From: an uncultured Bacteroidales bacterium
GTDB taxonomy: Bacteria; Bacteroidota; Bacteroidia; Bacteroidales; UBA932
Assembly: GCA_900318355.1 (NCBI GenBank)
Contig: ONKE01000040.1
Coordinates: forward strand, 1-57,907
Reading direction: 5' to 3'
DNA length: 57,907 bases
Position numbers and translations under genes: made by a program. The notes below the pieces were generated by a model. That model saw only the letters and a list, made by a program, of their open reading frames with translations. It did no database searches and had not been told where the DNA came from. This document shows positions 34,524 through 43,757 of the stretch, in pieces (within the stretch, counting starts at the first letter, position 1; every line of letters begins with the position of its first letter).

Positions 34524-36185
34524 CTATTTCGCGAATTCGCGGTCCAGGACGGCCGCCCTTTCTTCCGTGAGGCGTTTTATGCGGGCTATCTCGGCCTCAT
34601 AAGACGCCTCCGGCATTTTCGCCTCGGTGCTGGCCTGGTAGTAGAAAGGCCAGACGGTGAAGTTGGCCTCTATGGCCATGGGCATCCGGGCCGGAAGGCT
34701 GCCCAGTTCCTTGTAGATGGCGCTCAGCAGCTGGTTGCGCTTGGCACGCCAGCGCAGGTTGAGGGCCTGGCGGAAAGACTTGTCTTCGCAGAAGCGGTAG
34801 TACCAGTGGCGCTTGTCCGAGCCGGGCATGGCAAAGCCGCTGTAGACCATCATCTGCTGGAGGTAGTCGGCGGCGACGCGCGTTTCGTTGTCCCAGCCCT
34901 TGTCGACGTCCCAGACGGGACCGAAGAAGAACTTGTCGCAGCCGCGCCGCTTGTAGAGATAGGTGCTGATGTAGCCGTCCATGTCTGCGGCCAACTCCTT
35001 GACTATCATGTAGTCGATCAGGGTTTTCTCGTCGAAGTACTTGCGCCAGCCGTTTTCGGGGTCGGTGAAATTGCTGCCGTACAGGACGGTTTCAGCCTCT
35101 GCGAGATAGTTTTCGATATAGGCGTATTGCGCCGGGTCGTGATCGTCTTCGTCAGGGTATTTGTGGTTGACCTGTATGTTCTTGACCTTGGAGGAGAATC
35201 GGACCGGCGGCACTTCGCTGTGGACGTCGGTTTCGAGGATATGTCCTCCGGTGATCTTCGCAGGGTCGCTGCCGTCCTTGGCCGTAAGCTTCTCCACGGC
35301 TATACGTCCTTCCGCGCGGTTCATCTGGTCGCTCATCTGGTAGACACCGGCGTAGTCGTCGCCCATATAGAGGTTGACAAATTGCGAACAGGGCGTAAAG
35401 AGTATGGCCATCGGGTCGTGGTAGTTTTCCGCGGGGTCGAAGAGAATCCTCGACATCATGAAGCCCAGATGATTGCGGATCAGGGATTTATCCATGTCGT
35501 GGGCCAGAATCACCCAGCTTTTTTCCACGGCGTGGTCCAGCCCGATTGGGCTCACTTTCTCGGGGAATTTGAGCCTGTAGGGCTTCTTGGGGAGCACCCA
35601 GGTCGAATTGCCGCGGCCTCTCACCTGCACTTTCCCGTCTTCCTCGCTCCACCAGCCGCTTTCGGTAAACGGGCTCGAAAGGTCGACTATGGCATCGACG
35701 TATTCTTCTTTCGAAGTGATCGCCTTTTCGGGACGTATGCGCATAAGCGGGAGCTCGCGGTTGATCTGCGGGCAGTTGAGGCTTACGTGGTAGGTGCGTG
35801 TGTCGCCGCTTTCGGCCTCTACGACAAGGTCGGCCACCTCCGAAAGGGAAATTTTCGACACGCCGCTTTCGAGGGCCTTGCCTTCATGCCGCACGGCCTT
35901 GCCGTTTGTCTCGAAGGCGAGGGTAAACAGTTCAGGGTCAGTGCCTTCTATCCATGTCAGCCATTTGGCATGGAAGGTGTCGGACCTGCCGTTGAATGAG
36001 AAGATGATGGAGCTTCCGTCCGAGGCTGTCGCTTTCAGGCTGAGCAGTTCGCAAGACGCGTCGAGAGGCTCCGGCTGCTCAGTCTTCTCGCCGGAAGGCT
36101 GTGCGCCATTGTCGTCCGGCAGTTTCTGACAGGCGAAAACCGCCGCCAGGAGCAGCGGAATCAGTATAATCCTTTTGCGAATCAT
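34524..36185 (-). CDS. CotH-family lipoprotein (kinase-like fold)
   Basis: The 553-residue protein has a lipoprotein signal (LIPLLLAAVFAC, Cys19) and an N-terminal beta domain to about residue 150. The CotH part follows: VQVRGRGNSTWVLPKKPYRLKFPEKV, then VILAHDMDKSLIRNHLGFMMSR, FVNLYMGDDYAGVYQMSDQM, LIDYMIVKELAADMDGYISTYLYKRR and FFFGPVWDVDKGWD. Those last stretches carry the Asn/Asp residues of the CotH kinase-like active site. Bacillus CotH phosphorylates spore-coat proteins; in gut Bacteroidales the function is unknown. It shares one base with the GH125 gene upstream (TAATG), so it is co-transcribed with it. Its stop is 1 base from the end of PUL 1. Confidence 0.85.
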   Translation of the reverse strand: MIRKRIILIPLLLAAVFACQKLPDDNGAQPSGEKTEQPEPLDASCELLSLKATASDGSSIIFSFNGRSDTFHAKWLTWIEGTDPELFTLAFETNGKAVRHEGKALESGVSKISLSEVADLVVEAESGDTRTYHVSLNCPQINRELPLMRIRPEKAITSKEEYVDAIVDLSSPFTESGWWSEEDGKVQVRGRGNSTWVLPKKPYRLKFPEKVSPIGLDHAVEKSWVILAHDMDKSLIRNHLGFMMSRILFDPAENYHDPMAILFTPCSQFVNLYMGDDYAGVYQMSDQMNRAEGRIAVEKLTAKDGSDPAKITGGHILETDVHSEVPPVRFSSKVKNIQVNHKYPDEDDHDPAQYAYIENYLAEAETVLYGSNFTDPENGWRKYFDEKTLIDYMIVKELAADMDGYISTYLYKRRGCDKFFFGPVWDVDKGWDNETRVAADYLQQMMVYSGFAMPGSDKRHWYYRFCEDKSFRQALNLRWRAKRNQLLSAIYKELGSLPARMPMAIEANFTVWPFYYQASTEAKMPEASYEAEIARIKRLTEERAAVLDREFAK

Positions 36186-37588
36186 TATTTGACCGAGTTC
36201 AGAAGATCGAGTTTGCCGTCGGCGATGAGCTTGAGGATGAGCTCGCCGAAGAGGGTGTTTTGCCATGCGAACCAGTCGCGCGTGTACACGGATGCGTCGT
36301 CTTTGTTGAAGGATTCGTGGATGAATCCAGTCCCGGCGTCGGTGCGCAGCAGCATCTCGAGACATTCCTTGATTTCGGCATCGTCGGTCGAGGTGAAAGC
36401 CTTCATCATTATGCTCATGGGCCATATCATGTCGTAGCCGACATGCGGGCCGCCGATGCCTTCACCGGCCTTTCCGCGGAAGAAATAGGGGTTGTCCGTG
36501 CTCCAGACGAAGCGGCGGGTGTTGCGCCAGATGCGGTCTTTGGGACTGACGTCGCCCAAATAGGGCATCGCGAGGAGGCTGGGGACATTGGCGTCGTCCA
36601 TCATCAGCGCGTTGCCGAAACCGTCGACTTCGAAGGCGTAGATCTTTCCGTATTTAGGGTGTTTGACGACTGCGTATTTCTTCAGCGCGGCTTCGACTTC
36701 GGCGGCAAGGGAGAGGCACTCTCCGGCAAGATCCTCCCTGCCGTTGACGGTGCGAAGAATCTCGGCGGCCTTGCGCAAGGACGTGACTGCGAAGAAGTTG
36801 GACGGGATAAGGAACTCGTAGGTCGTGGCGTCGTCGGACGGACGGAAGGCCGAGGCGATAAGCCCGACGGGACGCACGGGATTGCCAAGGCCGTGGTTGG
36901 ACTTGGTGTCGAGCTGGGCCTCGGTGACCCTCTGGAACTTGTAGGGACCGTGTCCGTCCTTGCGCTGCTGCTCGCGGAAGGTCTGCAGCGTCCTGGTGAT
37001 GCTGCGGATCCAGACGTCGCCGAACACCGAGCTGTCGCCCGTCGTCTTCCAATATTGCCAGGCAAGGCGGATAGGGTAGCAGTTAGAGTCGATTTCCCAT
37101 TTCCTCTCGTGGAGGTTGGGGTCCATCTGCGTGAGGTCGCTCTGCCAGCCGGTGCCCGTGGGACCGTCGTTGAAAGCGTTGGCGTAAGGGTCTATGGCTA
37201 TGAGGGAAAACTGGCACAGGATGACTCCTGCGAGCATTTCCTTAAGGTGAGGGTCCTGGTTTGCCAGCTGGACGTAGGGCCAGACCTGGGCGCCGGAGTC
37301 GCGCAGCCACATGGCGTGGATGTCGCCCGTGTAGACGAAGGTGCGCGGGTTGCCGTCGGCATCCTTGCCGAAATGGACGGTCGTGTCGAGCGTGTTGGGG
37401 AAGCAGTTGGCGAACATCCATGCGAGCTTCGGATTCTGCAGCAGGGCAGTAACTTCGGCGATTTTCGCCTCTACGGCATCGCTGCGGAAGAGCCTGTCTT
37501 CGAGTGCCGGACGTTTGGAAGAATAGTTTTGCGCAGCCGCCGAGATGGCGATTATGGCGCAGGTAAAGGTGAGTGCGAATTTTTTCAT
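36185..37588 (-). CDS. GH125 exo-alpha-1,6-mannosidase
   Basis: The 467-residue protein has a signal peptide (FTCAIIAISAAAQ) without a lipobox, so it is likely periplasmic. It has the (alpha/alpha)6 barrel markers of GH125: FVYTGDIHAMWLRDSGAQVWPYVQLANQD (about 85-115), ANAFNDGPTGTGWQSDLTQMDPNLHERKWEIDSNCYPIRLAW, FGNALMMDDANVPSLLAMPYLG, and GIGGPHVGYDMIWPMSIMMKAFTS, with GFIHESFNKDD at the end holding the catalytic Glu. It is an inverting enzyme that removes alpha-1,6-linked mannose from backbone fragments. Its operon partner is the CotH-like gene. It lies divergent from the PUL 2 susC. Confidence 0.9.
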   Translation of the reverse strand: MKKFALTFTCAIIAISAAAQNYSSKRPALEDRLFRSDAVEAKIAEVTALLQNPKLAWMFANCFPNTLDTTVHFGKDADGNPRTFVYTGDIHAMWLRDSGAQVWPYVQLANQDPHLKEMLAGVILCQFSLIAIDPYANAFNDGPTGTGWQSDLTQMDPNLHERKWEIDSNCYPIRLAWQYWKTTGDSSVFGDVWIRSITRTLQTFREQQRKDGHGPYKFQRVTEAQLDTKSNHGLGNPVRPVGLIASAFRPSDDATTYEFLIPSNFFAVTSLRKAAEILRTVNGREDLAGECLSLAAEVEAALKKYAVVKHPKYGKIYAFEVDGFGNALMMDDANVPSLLAMPYLGDVSPKDRIWRNTRRFVWSTDNPYFFRGKAGEGIGGPHVGYDMIWPMSIMMKAFTSTDDAEIKECLEMLLRTDAGTGFIHESFNKDDASVYTRDWFAWQNTLFGELILKLIADGKLDLLNSVK

Positions 37589-37680
37589 GGTGCAAATATG
37601 GTAAAAATATTTTCAAAAAACAGATTATAAGTTGATTATATTATGTTGGGATTTATAATTTTCTGAAAATGTGAAATTTA

Positions 37681-37712
37681 TTTGCGAATATGATAAAAAA
37701 TCATCAACTTTG
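37681..37712 (+). promoter_or_regulatory. promoter of PUL 2 susC
   Basis: TTTG (37681-37684), 20 bases, then CAACTTTG (37705-37712), one mismatch (C for T) from TAnnTTTG. The ATG at 37761 is about 48 bases downstream. Upstream lies a direct repeat GATTATA (37623-37629 and 37634-37640), spaced one helical turn. Confidence 0.6.
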
Positions 37713-37760
37713 TGCAAACATATTAAGAAACACTGAACATTTTATTCATATTTTTTCTGT

Positions 37761-40700
37761 ATGTCAAACAATATCAAGTTGTTGGGAATAGTGCGCAAAG
37801 TTTTCGCAGTATTCCTCTGCCTGATTTCCGTCGGCTGGACTTCCTCCTGGGCGCAGGACGTGAAGACGGTCTCCGGTACGGTTTCCGACAGCAGCGGCGA
37901 GCCGCTCATCGGAGTAACCGTCATGATCTCAGGCACTTTGACCGGCACGGTGACCGATGCCGGCGGCCGTTACAGTCTGCCGGGAGTCAAAGACTCCGAC
38001 GTCCTGGAGTTCGTCTCCCTCGGCTATACGACCGTCAAGGAATCAGTCGGTGCCAGAAAAGTCATCAATGCGGTTCTCGCTGACGAATCCACGTTCCTCG
38101 ACGAAGTGGTCGTCGTCGGTTACGGTGCGGTCTCGCGCAAGCACATCATCTCGTCCGTCTCCACGGTCAAGAATGAGGCTATCGCCGACCGTCCGGTCGC
38201 CAACATCCAGCAGGCCCTCCAGGGCGCAGCTGCCAACCTGATCATCCAGAACAGGAACTACGACCCCACCGGCGGCAACCAGATGAACCTCTCGATCCGC
38301 GGCGTCAGCACTATGGGCAACAACACCCCCCTGGTGGTTATCGACGGTGTTCCGCAGGCTTCTGCCGATCGAATGAACGACCTGAACCCCAATGACATCG
38401 AATCGGTGAGCATCCTCAAGGACGCCGGTTCCTCCGCCATCTACGGAGCCCGTTCCTCCAACGGCGTCATCCTCATTACCACCAAGAGCGGCAAGATGGA
38501 GCAGACCCCGACGGTGAAATTCTCCGCCCAGGTCGGCGTGCAGAACCCCCACATCCTCTTCTCGCCCGTTCCGTCATGGAAAAACTCCCTGCTTCGCAAC
38601 GAGGCCCTGACCAACGTAGGCCGCAGCCCGCTGTTCACCGCAGCCGAGATCCAGGACATGTACGAGCATGGCGACTGCGTCCCCTTCGTCCGTCAGGCCA
38701 TGAGGAACGCCCTCCAGCAAAACTACAACGTCAGCGTCACCGGCGGAACCTCCAAGACGACCTACATGCTTTCCGCGGGCTATCTCGGCCAGGAGTCCAA
38801 CTACATCGGCCCCAACTACGGCACGGATAAGTGGAACGCGCGCGTGAACGTCAACACCACCGTCGGCCGTCTCAAACTCGGCGGAACCCTCGGCTACACC
38901 AAGTCCGACATGAACCAGCCCACGACTTCCGGCTTCCTCTTCGCCGACCTGGCCCGTTTCCCTACCTACTGGTTCTACCGCACGATGGACAAGGACGGTT
39001 ATTTCTACGCCAACAACTACAAATACGGTTCTCCCGCGGCAACCCTCGGCGGCCTTGTCGCCGGCGGTATCAACAAATATGACAACGACTATTTCAGCGG
39101 CACCTTCACCGCCGAGATAGAAATCATCAAGGGCCTGTCCCTGAAGGGCGTCCTGAGCGGCGAATCCCGCCACAGCCACCGCTTCACCGACCACCAGACC
39201 TACAATGTCATCACCGACTCCGGCTCGAACTGGGGCACCCATGCCGACGCCGTCCTCAGCGGCGCGACAACGACTCCGGCCGACGACTGGACGGAGAAGA
39301 ACACCTACCTCACCGGCCAGGTCCTACTCGACTTCAACCGCGATTTCGGCCGTCACAGCGTGGCCGCCCTCGCCGGCTGGTCCCAGGAATCCAACATCAC
39401 CTATTCGACCAGCATCAGCAAGACCCACCTCAACGACCTCAACCAGCCCGGCGACGACACCGTCATCGACACAGGCTCCGCGCTTTCCAGCCAGACCACC
39501 AACAGGTACGCCCTGATGTCCTGGTTCGGCCGCGCATCCTATTCCTATGACGAAAAGTACTACGCCGAGTTCACGGCCCGTTACGACATGTCCTCGAAGT
39601 TCCTGAAGATCCGCAACGGCGGCTTCTTCCCGGCCGTGTCCCTGGGCTGGCGCCTCAGTGCTGAAGACTGGATGGAAAACTACCGTTACAAGGCCGGCGA
39701 CCTCAAGCTCCGCCTTTCCTACGGTCTCAACGGCAACCAGCAGGACGTAGGTCTCTACGACTTCCTGACCACCTACGGCACATGGCTCAACGCCTACGGT
39801 TTCAACGGCACCCCTGTCTCCGGCCTCATGTTCACCATGGGTAACGAAGACCTGACCTGGGAGACCGCCCGCACCTTCAACGCCGGCGTCGACGCCACCT
39901 TCTTCAAAAACAGCCTCTCGGTCAGTTTCGACTACTTCTACAAGAGGACGTCCAACATCCTCCTCACCCCGATCCTGACCGACATGTTCGGCGCCTCCAT
40001 CGCCAAGGAAAACCGCGGTGTAATGGACAACCTCGGATGGGAACTCACCGTTGGTTACAACCTCCGCCGCACGGAGTGGAACCATAACTTCTCCTTCAAC
40101 CTCGCCGACTCCCGCAACACGGTGGTCAGCTACGGCGACCCGAGCATCCATTCCAACGACGGCGTCACCGTCCTCATCCAGGAAAAACTGCCTCTGAACT
40201 CCTACTACGGCTGGAAGGTCAGCAACTACTTCGGCAGCTACGACGAAATCCAGGAAGCCGCCATCCCCACCACGATAGACCGCAACGAGCTGCGTCCCGG
40301 CGACGTCCGCTACGTCGATATCAACGGCGACGGCGTCATCGACAACGACGACCGCACCTACCTCGGCTACGGCTTCCCGCGCTTCACCTTCGGCTTCACC
40401 TACAGCGTAAGCTGGAAGGGGATTGACGCTTCCATCATGCTACAGGGTGTCATGAAACGTACCAACGCCATCCGCGGCGAGCTCTTCGAGCCCTTCCATG
40501 CCGACTACGGAATGACTCTCTACGAGCACCAGATGAACTACTGGACTCCTGACAACATGAACTCCTGGCTGCCGCGCCTGGCAACCTCCGGTTCCGTGAG
40601 CCAGACCAACAACTACGGCCAGGCCGGTTCCTCGATCAACATGCTCGACGGCGCCTACCTCCGCGTAAAGAACATCCAGATCGGCTACACCCTTCCCAAG

Positions 40701-40898
40701 AAGTGGACCGACAAGATAGGCAGCAAGGGTGTCCGCATCTTCTTCGATGCCCAGAACCCCCTGACCATTACCAAATACAACTTCGTCGACCCTGAGACCA
40801 CCGAATTCGGCAGCAACATGAGCCGCGGCGGTGCCAACTCCGTGCGCAACTACCCGATGCTGCGCTTCTTCGGCGGCGGCGTGAATGTAACCTTTTAA
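37761..40898 (+). CDS. SusC/RagA-family TonB-linked outer membrane protein (PUL 2)
   Basis: The 1045-residue protein has a signal peptide (VFLCLISVGWTSSWA, cut near residue 31) and a CarboxypepD-reg-like domain (VSGTVSDSSGEPLIGVTVMISGTLTGTVTDAGGRYSLPGV). The TonB box lies in FLDEVVVVGYGAVSRKHIISSVSTV, and the plug domain ends in IDGVPQASADRMNDLNPNDIESVSILKDAGSSAIYGARSSNGVILITTKSG. The barrel ends in VNVTF. It pairs with the SusD 12 bases downstream. Because GH76, GH92 and GH125 surround it, I infer it imports alpha-mannan fragments. Confidence 0.95.
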   Translation: MSNNIKLLGIVRKVFAVFLCLISVGWTSSWAQDVKTVSGTVSDSSGEPLIGVTVMISGTLTGTVTDAGGRYSLPGVKDSDVLEFVSLGYTTVKESVGARKVINAVLADESTFLDEVVVVGYGAVSRKHIISSVSTVKNEAIADRPVANIQQALQGAAANLIIQNRNYDPTGGNQMNLSIRGVSTMGNNTPLVVIDGVPQASADRMNDLNPNDIESVSILKDAGSSAIYGARSSNGVILITTKSGKMEQTPTVKFSAQVGVQNPHILFSPVPSWKNSLLRNEALTNVGRSPLFTAAEIQDMYEHGDCVPFVRQAMRNALQQNYNVSVTGGTSKTTYMLSAGYLGQESNYIGPNYGTDKWNARVNVNTTVGRLKLGGTLGYTKSDMNQPTTSGFLFADLARFPTYWFYRTMDKDGYFYANNYKYGSPAATLGGLVAGGINKYDNDYFSGTFTAEIEIIKGLSLKGVLSGESRHSHRFTDHQTYNVITDSGSNWGTHADAVLSGATTTPADDWTEKNTYLTGQVLLDFNRDFGRHSVAALAGWSQESNITYSTSISKTHLNDLNQPGDDTVIDTGSALSSQTTNRYALMSWFGRASYSYDEKYYAEFTARYDMSSKFLKIRNGGFFPAVSLGWRLSAEDWMENYRYKAGDLKLRLSYGLNGNQQDVGLYDFLTTYGTWLNAYGFNGTPVSGLMFTMGNEDLTWETARTFNAGVDATFFKNSLSVSFDYFYKRTSNILLTPILTDMFGASIAKENRGVMDNLGWELTVGYNLRRTEWNHNFSFNLADSRNTVVSYGDPSIHSNDGVTVLIQEKLPLNSYYGWKVSNYFGSYDEIQEAAIPTTIDRNELRPGDVRYVDINGDGVIDNDDRTYLGYGFPRFTFGFTYSVSWKGIDASIMLQGVMKRTNAIRGELFEPFHADYGMTLYEHQMNYWTPDNMNSWLPRLATSGSVSQTNNYGQAGSSINMLDGAYLRVKNIQIGYTLPKKWTDKIGSKGVRIFFDAQNPLTITKYNFVDPETTEFGSNMSRGGANSVRNYPMLRFFGGGVNVTF

Positions 40899-40910
40899 GA
40901 TTGACTGACT

Positions 40911-42569
40911 ATGAAAAAGTACATTACCATATCAGCCCTGCTGCTTTGCCTGTGCTCCTGCGTCGGTCTCGAACAGTATCCGACCAATTCCTACACGGAT
41001 GACAACTTCTGGAACTACGAAGAAAACGTCCGTGCCACCCTCAATCTGGGCTACAACCAGATGTGGAACGCCGACCGCTACCTCGACAACAACATCCTCT
41101 CGGACGATGTCTACGGCAGCCGTCACACTTCCAACATCCGCGACATCGCCATCGGCTCGGCCAACGTCAACAACGATCATTTCCGCAGCGAGTGGAGCCA
41201 GTGCTACCAGGAACTCCGCACCCTCCATACGGGACTTGACAATCTGGACCGCATGCAGATCAGCGATGAGTTCAAGACCCGCTTCCAGGCCGAACTCCGC
41301 CTGATGCGCGCTTTCACCTACCTGCGTCTCGTGACATGGTTCGGCGACGTGCCGTTCTTCACCACCAATCCGACCCTGTCCCAGACCAAGACCGTCGGCC
41401 GCACCAGTGCCGCAACCGTCAAGGCCTTCATCCACTCCGAACTCGAAGCCGTGATCGCCGACCTTCCCAAGAATACGGAGATCCCCGCTGCTGAGAACGG
41501 CCGCTTCACCAAGGGCACCGCAGTCGCGCTGAACGCCAGGGCCTACCTGCTCGACAACGATTTCGCCAATTGCGCCACATGGTGCGCCAAACTCATCGAT
41601 TCCGATGAATACGGACACTATGAGCTCGCTCCCGACTATGCGGCCCTCTTCACCGACGGCCACTACGGCCCGGAGTCGATAATGACCATCGAGTTCGCCA
41701 CCAACGACGGCACTGCCGATATCGTCCGCGGCTGGAACACAGGTCGTTACGTCCCCAATTCCATCTGCCCCTCCGGCTCGCAGGAAATCGTGAACTACTC
41801 TCCTACGCAGGAGCTCGTCGACGCTTTCCTCAAGACCGACGGCACTGTCGCAGCTGACGAAGACTACGACGGACGCGACCTCCGCTTCTACTCCACGATA
41901 GCCTACAACGGCTGCACCCTCGAAATCCCCGAGGCTGAAAAGCTCGGCCTCGTCGGCTCGGAAGGCGCAGGCAAGGGCACCTACACCTGCTGGACCAAGG
42001 CTTCCGATGAAATCAAGGACAGCGATGCAAGCCACCACAAGGATTCCTATACAGGCGACGACACCCGCACCGCCACCGGCTACTACATGATCAAGAACTT
42101 CGACGCCGAGACTGTAGGTCCCAACGGCAGCTCCTTCAAGTCGCTGATGGAAATCCGTTTCGCCGACGTGCTTCTGATGTATGCCGAGTCCATGCAGGAG
42201 ACCGGTCAGATGACCGAGGCCATATGGAACAAGACCATCAAGCCTATCCGCGAACGTGCCGGCTTCGTCGCCGCCTACTGCGCCTATCCGGGCGGAGACC
42301 TCCGTCAGGCCATCCGCAACGAGCGCCGCTGCGAACTCGCCCTTGAAGGCCGCCGCGTCTTCGACCTGCGCCGCTGGGCCCTGCTCGACAATCCTTCCTA
42401 CGCCTCCACAGGCGCCGCCTACCTGACCTCCCATGCTACGGGCGCCCCGTTCCTGGACGACGGTTCCAACATCGTATGCAACTCTCCGTATGCGATGAAA
42501 TACTGGTTCCCCATTCCCCAGCACGAGCGCGACATCAACAAGAATCTGACCCAGAACCCCGGTTGGTAG
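40911..42569 (+). CDS. SusD/RagB-family surface glycan-binding lipoprotein (PUL 2)
   Basis: The 552-residue protein has a lipoprotein signal (ISALLLCLCSC, Cys17). SusD stretches are FQAELRLMRAFTYLRLVTWFGDVPFFTT, MEIRFADVLLMYAESMQETGQMTEAIWNKTIKPIRERAGF and ERRCELALEGRRVFDLRRWALL, with the closing YWFPIPQHERDINKNLTQNPGW typical of the family. The length is normal. It binds glycan on the surface and forms the lid of the SusC channel. Confidence 0.95.
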   Translation: MKKYITISALLLCLCSCVGLEQYPTNSYTDDNFWNYEENVRATLNLGYNQMWNADRYLDNNILSDDVYGSRHTSNIRDIAIGSANVNNDHFRSEWSQCYQELRTLHTGLDNLDRMQISDEFKTRFQAELRLMRAFTYLRLVTWFGDVPFFTTNPTLSQTKTVGRTSAATVKAFIHSELEAVIADLPKNTEIPAAENGRFTKGTAVALNARAYLLDNDFANCATWCAKLIDSDEYGHYELAPDYAALFTDGHYGPESIMTIEFATNDGTADIVRGWNTGRYVPNSICPSGSQEIVNYSPTQELVDAFLKTDGTVAADEDYDGRDLRFYSTIAYNGCTLEIPEAEKLGLVGSEGAGKGTYTCWTKASDEIKDSDASHHKDSYTGDDTRTATGYYMIKNFDAETVGPNGSSFKSLMEIRFADVLLMYAESMQETGQMTEAIWNKTIKPIRERAGFVAAYCAYPGGDLRQAIRNERRCELALEGRRVFDLRRWALLDNPSYASTGAAYLTSHATGAPFLDDGSNIVCNSPYAMKYWFPIPQHERDINKNLTQNPGW

Positions 42570-42588
42570 CCGTAAACATCACAGTATC

Positions 42589-43746
42589 ATGAAAAAGATT
42601 TTTATCTATATGGCAAGCGCAGCCCTGGCCGCCACGATGGTCTCTGGCTGCATGGAACCGGGCCGGCCGATCAATTTCGACGTCCGCACGGGAGACGAAC
42701 TTTATCTCCCGGCCGACAACTCCGGCTTCGACCTTTCCTCCGTCGCCGACGTGGAGTTCTACTGGGCTCCTTCAGTGGCAGCCGACAATGGCTACGTGAC
42801 CTACGAGGTCCTCTTCGACAAGGAGGGCGGAGACTTCTCCAAGCCCCTCGTCTCCTTCCCGAGCCAGATCACCGGATCGAGCCCCAACGTGGTCCTGACG
42901 GCGAAATCGCTCAATACCGTGGCCAAGGCCGCAGGTCTTCTTCCCGGTACTTCCGGCAAGGTGATCTGGACGGTCCGCGCCGGCAAGGGCATTGGCGGCA
43001 CCATTTACAAGAACTACCGTACCATGACCCTCACGCCGATGAACTCCATGGATCCGCTCCCGGCCAAGGTTTGGATCAAGGGCGCCGGTGCCGAAGACGC
43101 GGCCGGTATCGCCATGGTACCTTCCGTCCCCGTTGACGGAGTAGCGGCCCCCGCCGGAGTCTTCGAGTGCTTCACCAAGATCAAGGGCGGCACGGAATTC
43201 ACCGTCACCGACGAACTCGACCGCCAGTACGTCCTTGCCGAGGGCGGCTCCCTCTCCAACGTTGAGACCGCCACCGGAAGCACCTTCGACGCCGAGGCAA
43301 TCTACTGGATCAAGATTGACTTCGACGGCATGCTGTGGAGCGCCGTTCCCGTGAGCGACGTGGTCCTTTACGCCGCGGCCTGGACCGGAGGCACCATGAA
43401 GACCGCCAACACTCCGATGACCTACAAGGGCAAGGGTGTCTGGGAGCTTCTGGACTATGCCAACACCAATTCCGACAACCCTGAGAAGGATTCCCGTCAC
43501 CGTTTCAACATCTCTCTCGGCAACGGCACCACCCTCTACGCCGGCGGCTCCACTCCGCTCGGTACGGACTACACCCAGACCTTCCTCAATGTCGACTTCT
43601 ACACCGTTGACGGCGTAGGCAACAAGGATTGGGACAAGACGTGGACCTTCCTTGCCGGAGACTGCGGCCGTCCGTTAGACTGCACCCTCTATCTGAACGC
43701 CGACAACCCGGCTGGCAGGTACTGGCACGAGTACAAGTTCAAATAA
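42589..43746 (+). CDS. SusE-like surface lipoprotein (PUL 2, first copy)
   Basis: The 385-residue protein has a lipoprotein signal (AALAATMVSGC, Cys21). A SusE-type N-terminal beta sandwich covers about 40-150: FYWAPSVAADNGYVTYEVLFDKEGGDFSKPLVSF and LNTVAKAAGLLPGTSGKVIWTVRAG. A middle domain follows, then a C-terminal module (MTYKGKGVWELLDYANTNSDN... to TLYLNADNPAGRYWHEYKFK, about 285-385) that recurs in the next two SusE/F-like genes. The modules are probably glycan-binding. It starts 20 bases after susD. Confidence 0.8.
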   Translation: MKKIFIYMASAALAATMVSGCMEPGRPINFDVRTGDELYLPADNSGFDLSSVADVEFYWAPSVAADNGYVTYEVLFDKEGGDFSKPLVSFPSQITGSSPNVVLTAKSLNTVAKAAGLLPGTSGKVIWTVRAGKGIGGTIYKNYRTMTLTPMNSMDPLPAKVWIKGAGAEDAAGIAMVPSVPVDGVAAPAGVFECFTKIKGGTEFTVTDELDRQYVLAEGGSLSNVETATGSTFDAEAIYWIKIDFDGMLWSAVPVSDVVLYAAAWTGGTMKTANTPMTYKGKGVWELLDYANTNSDNPEKDSRHRFNISLGNGTTLYAGGSTPLGTDYTQTFLNVDFYTVDGVGNKDWDKTWTFLAGDCGRPLDCTLYLNADNPAGRYWHEYKFK

Positions 43747-43757
43747 TCCAAAGGGAT

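Noticed and set aside
43629-43757. Extended N-terminus for the first GH76 gene
   Set aside because: The extra 43 residues are read out of frame through the end of the SusE-like gene, and the lipoprotein signal starts at 43758.
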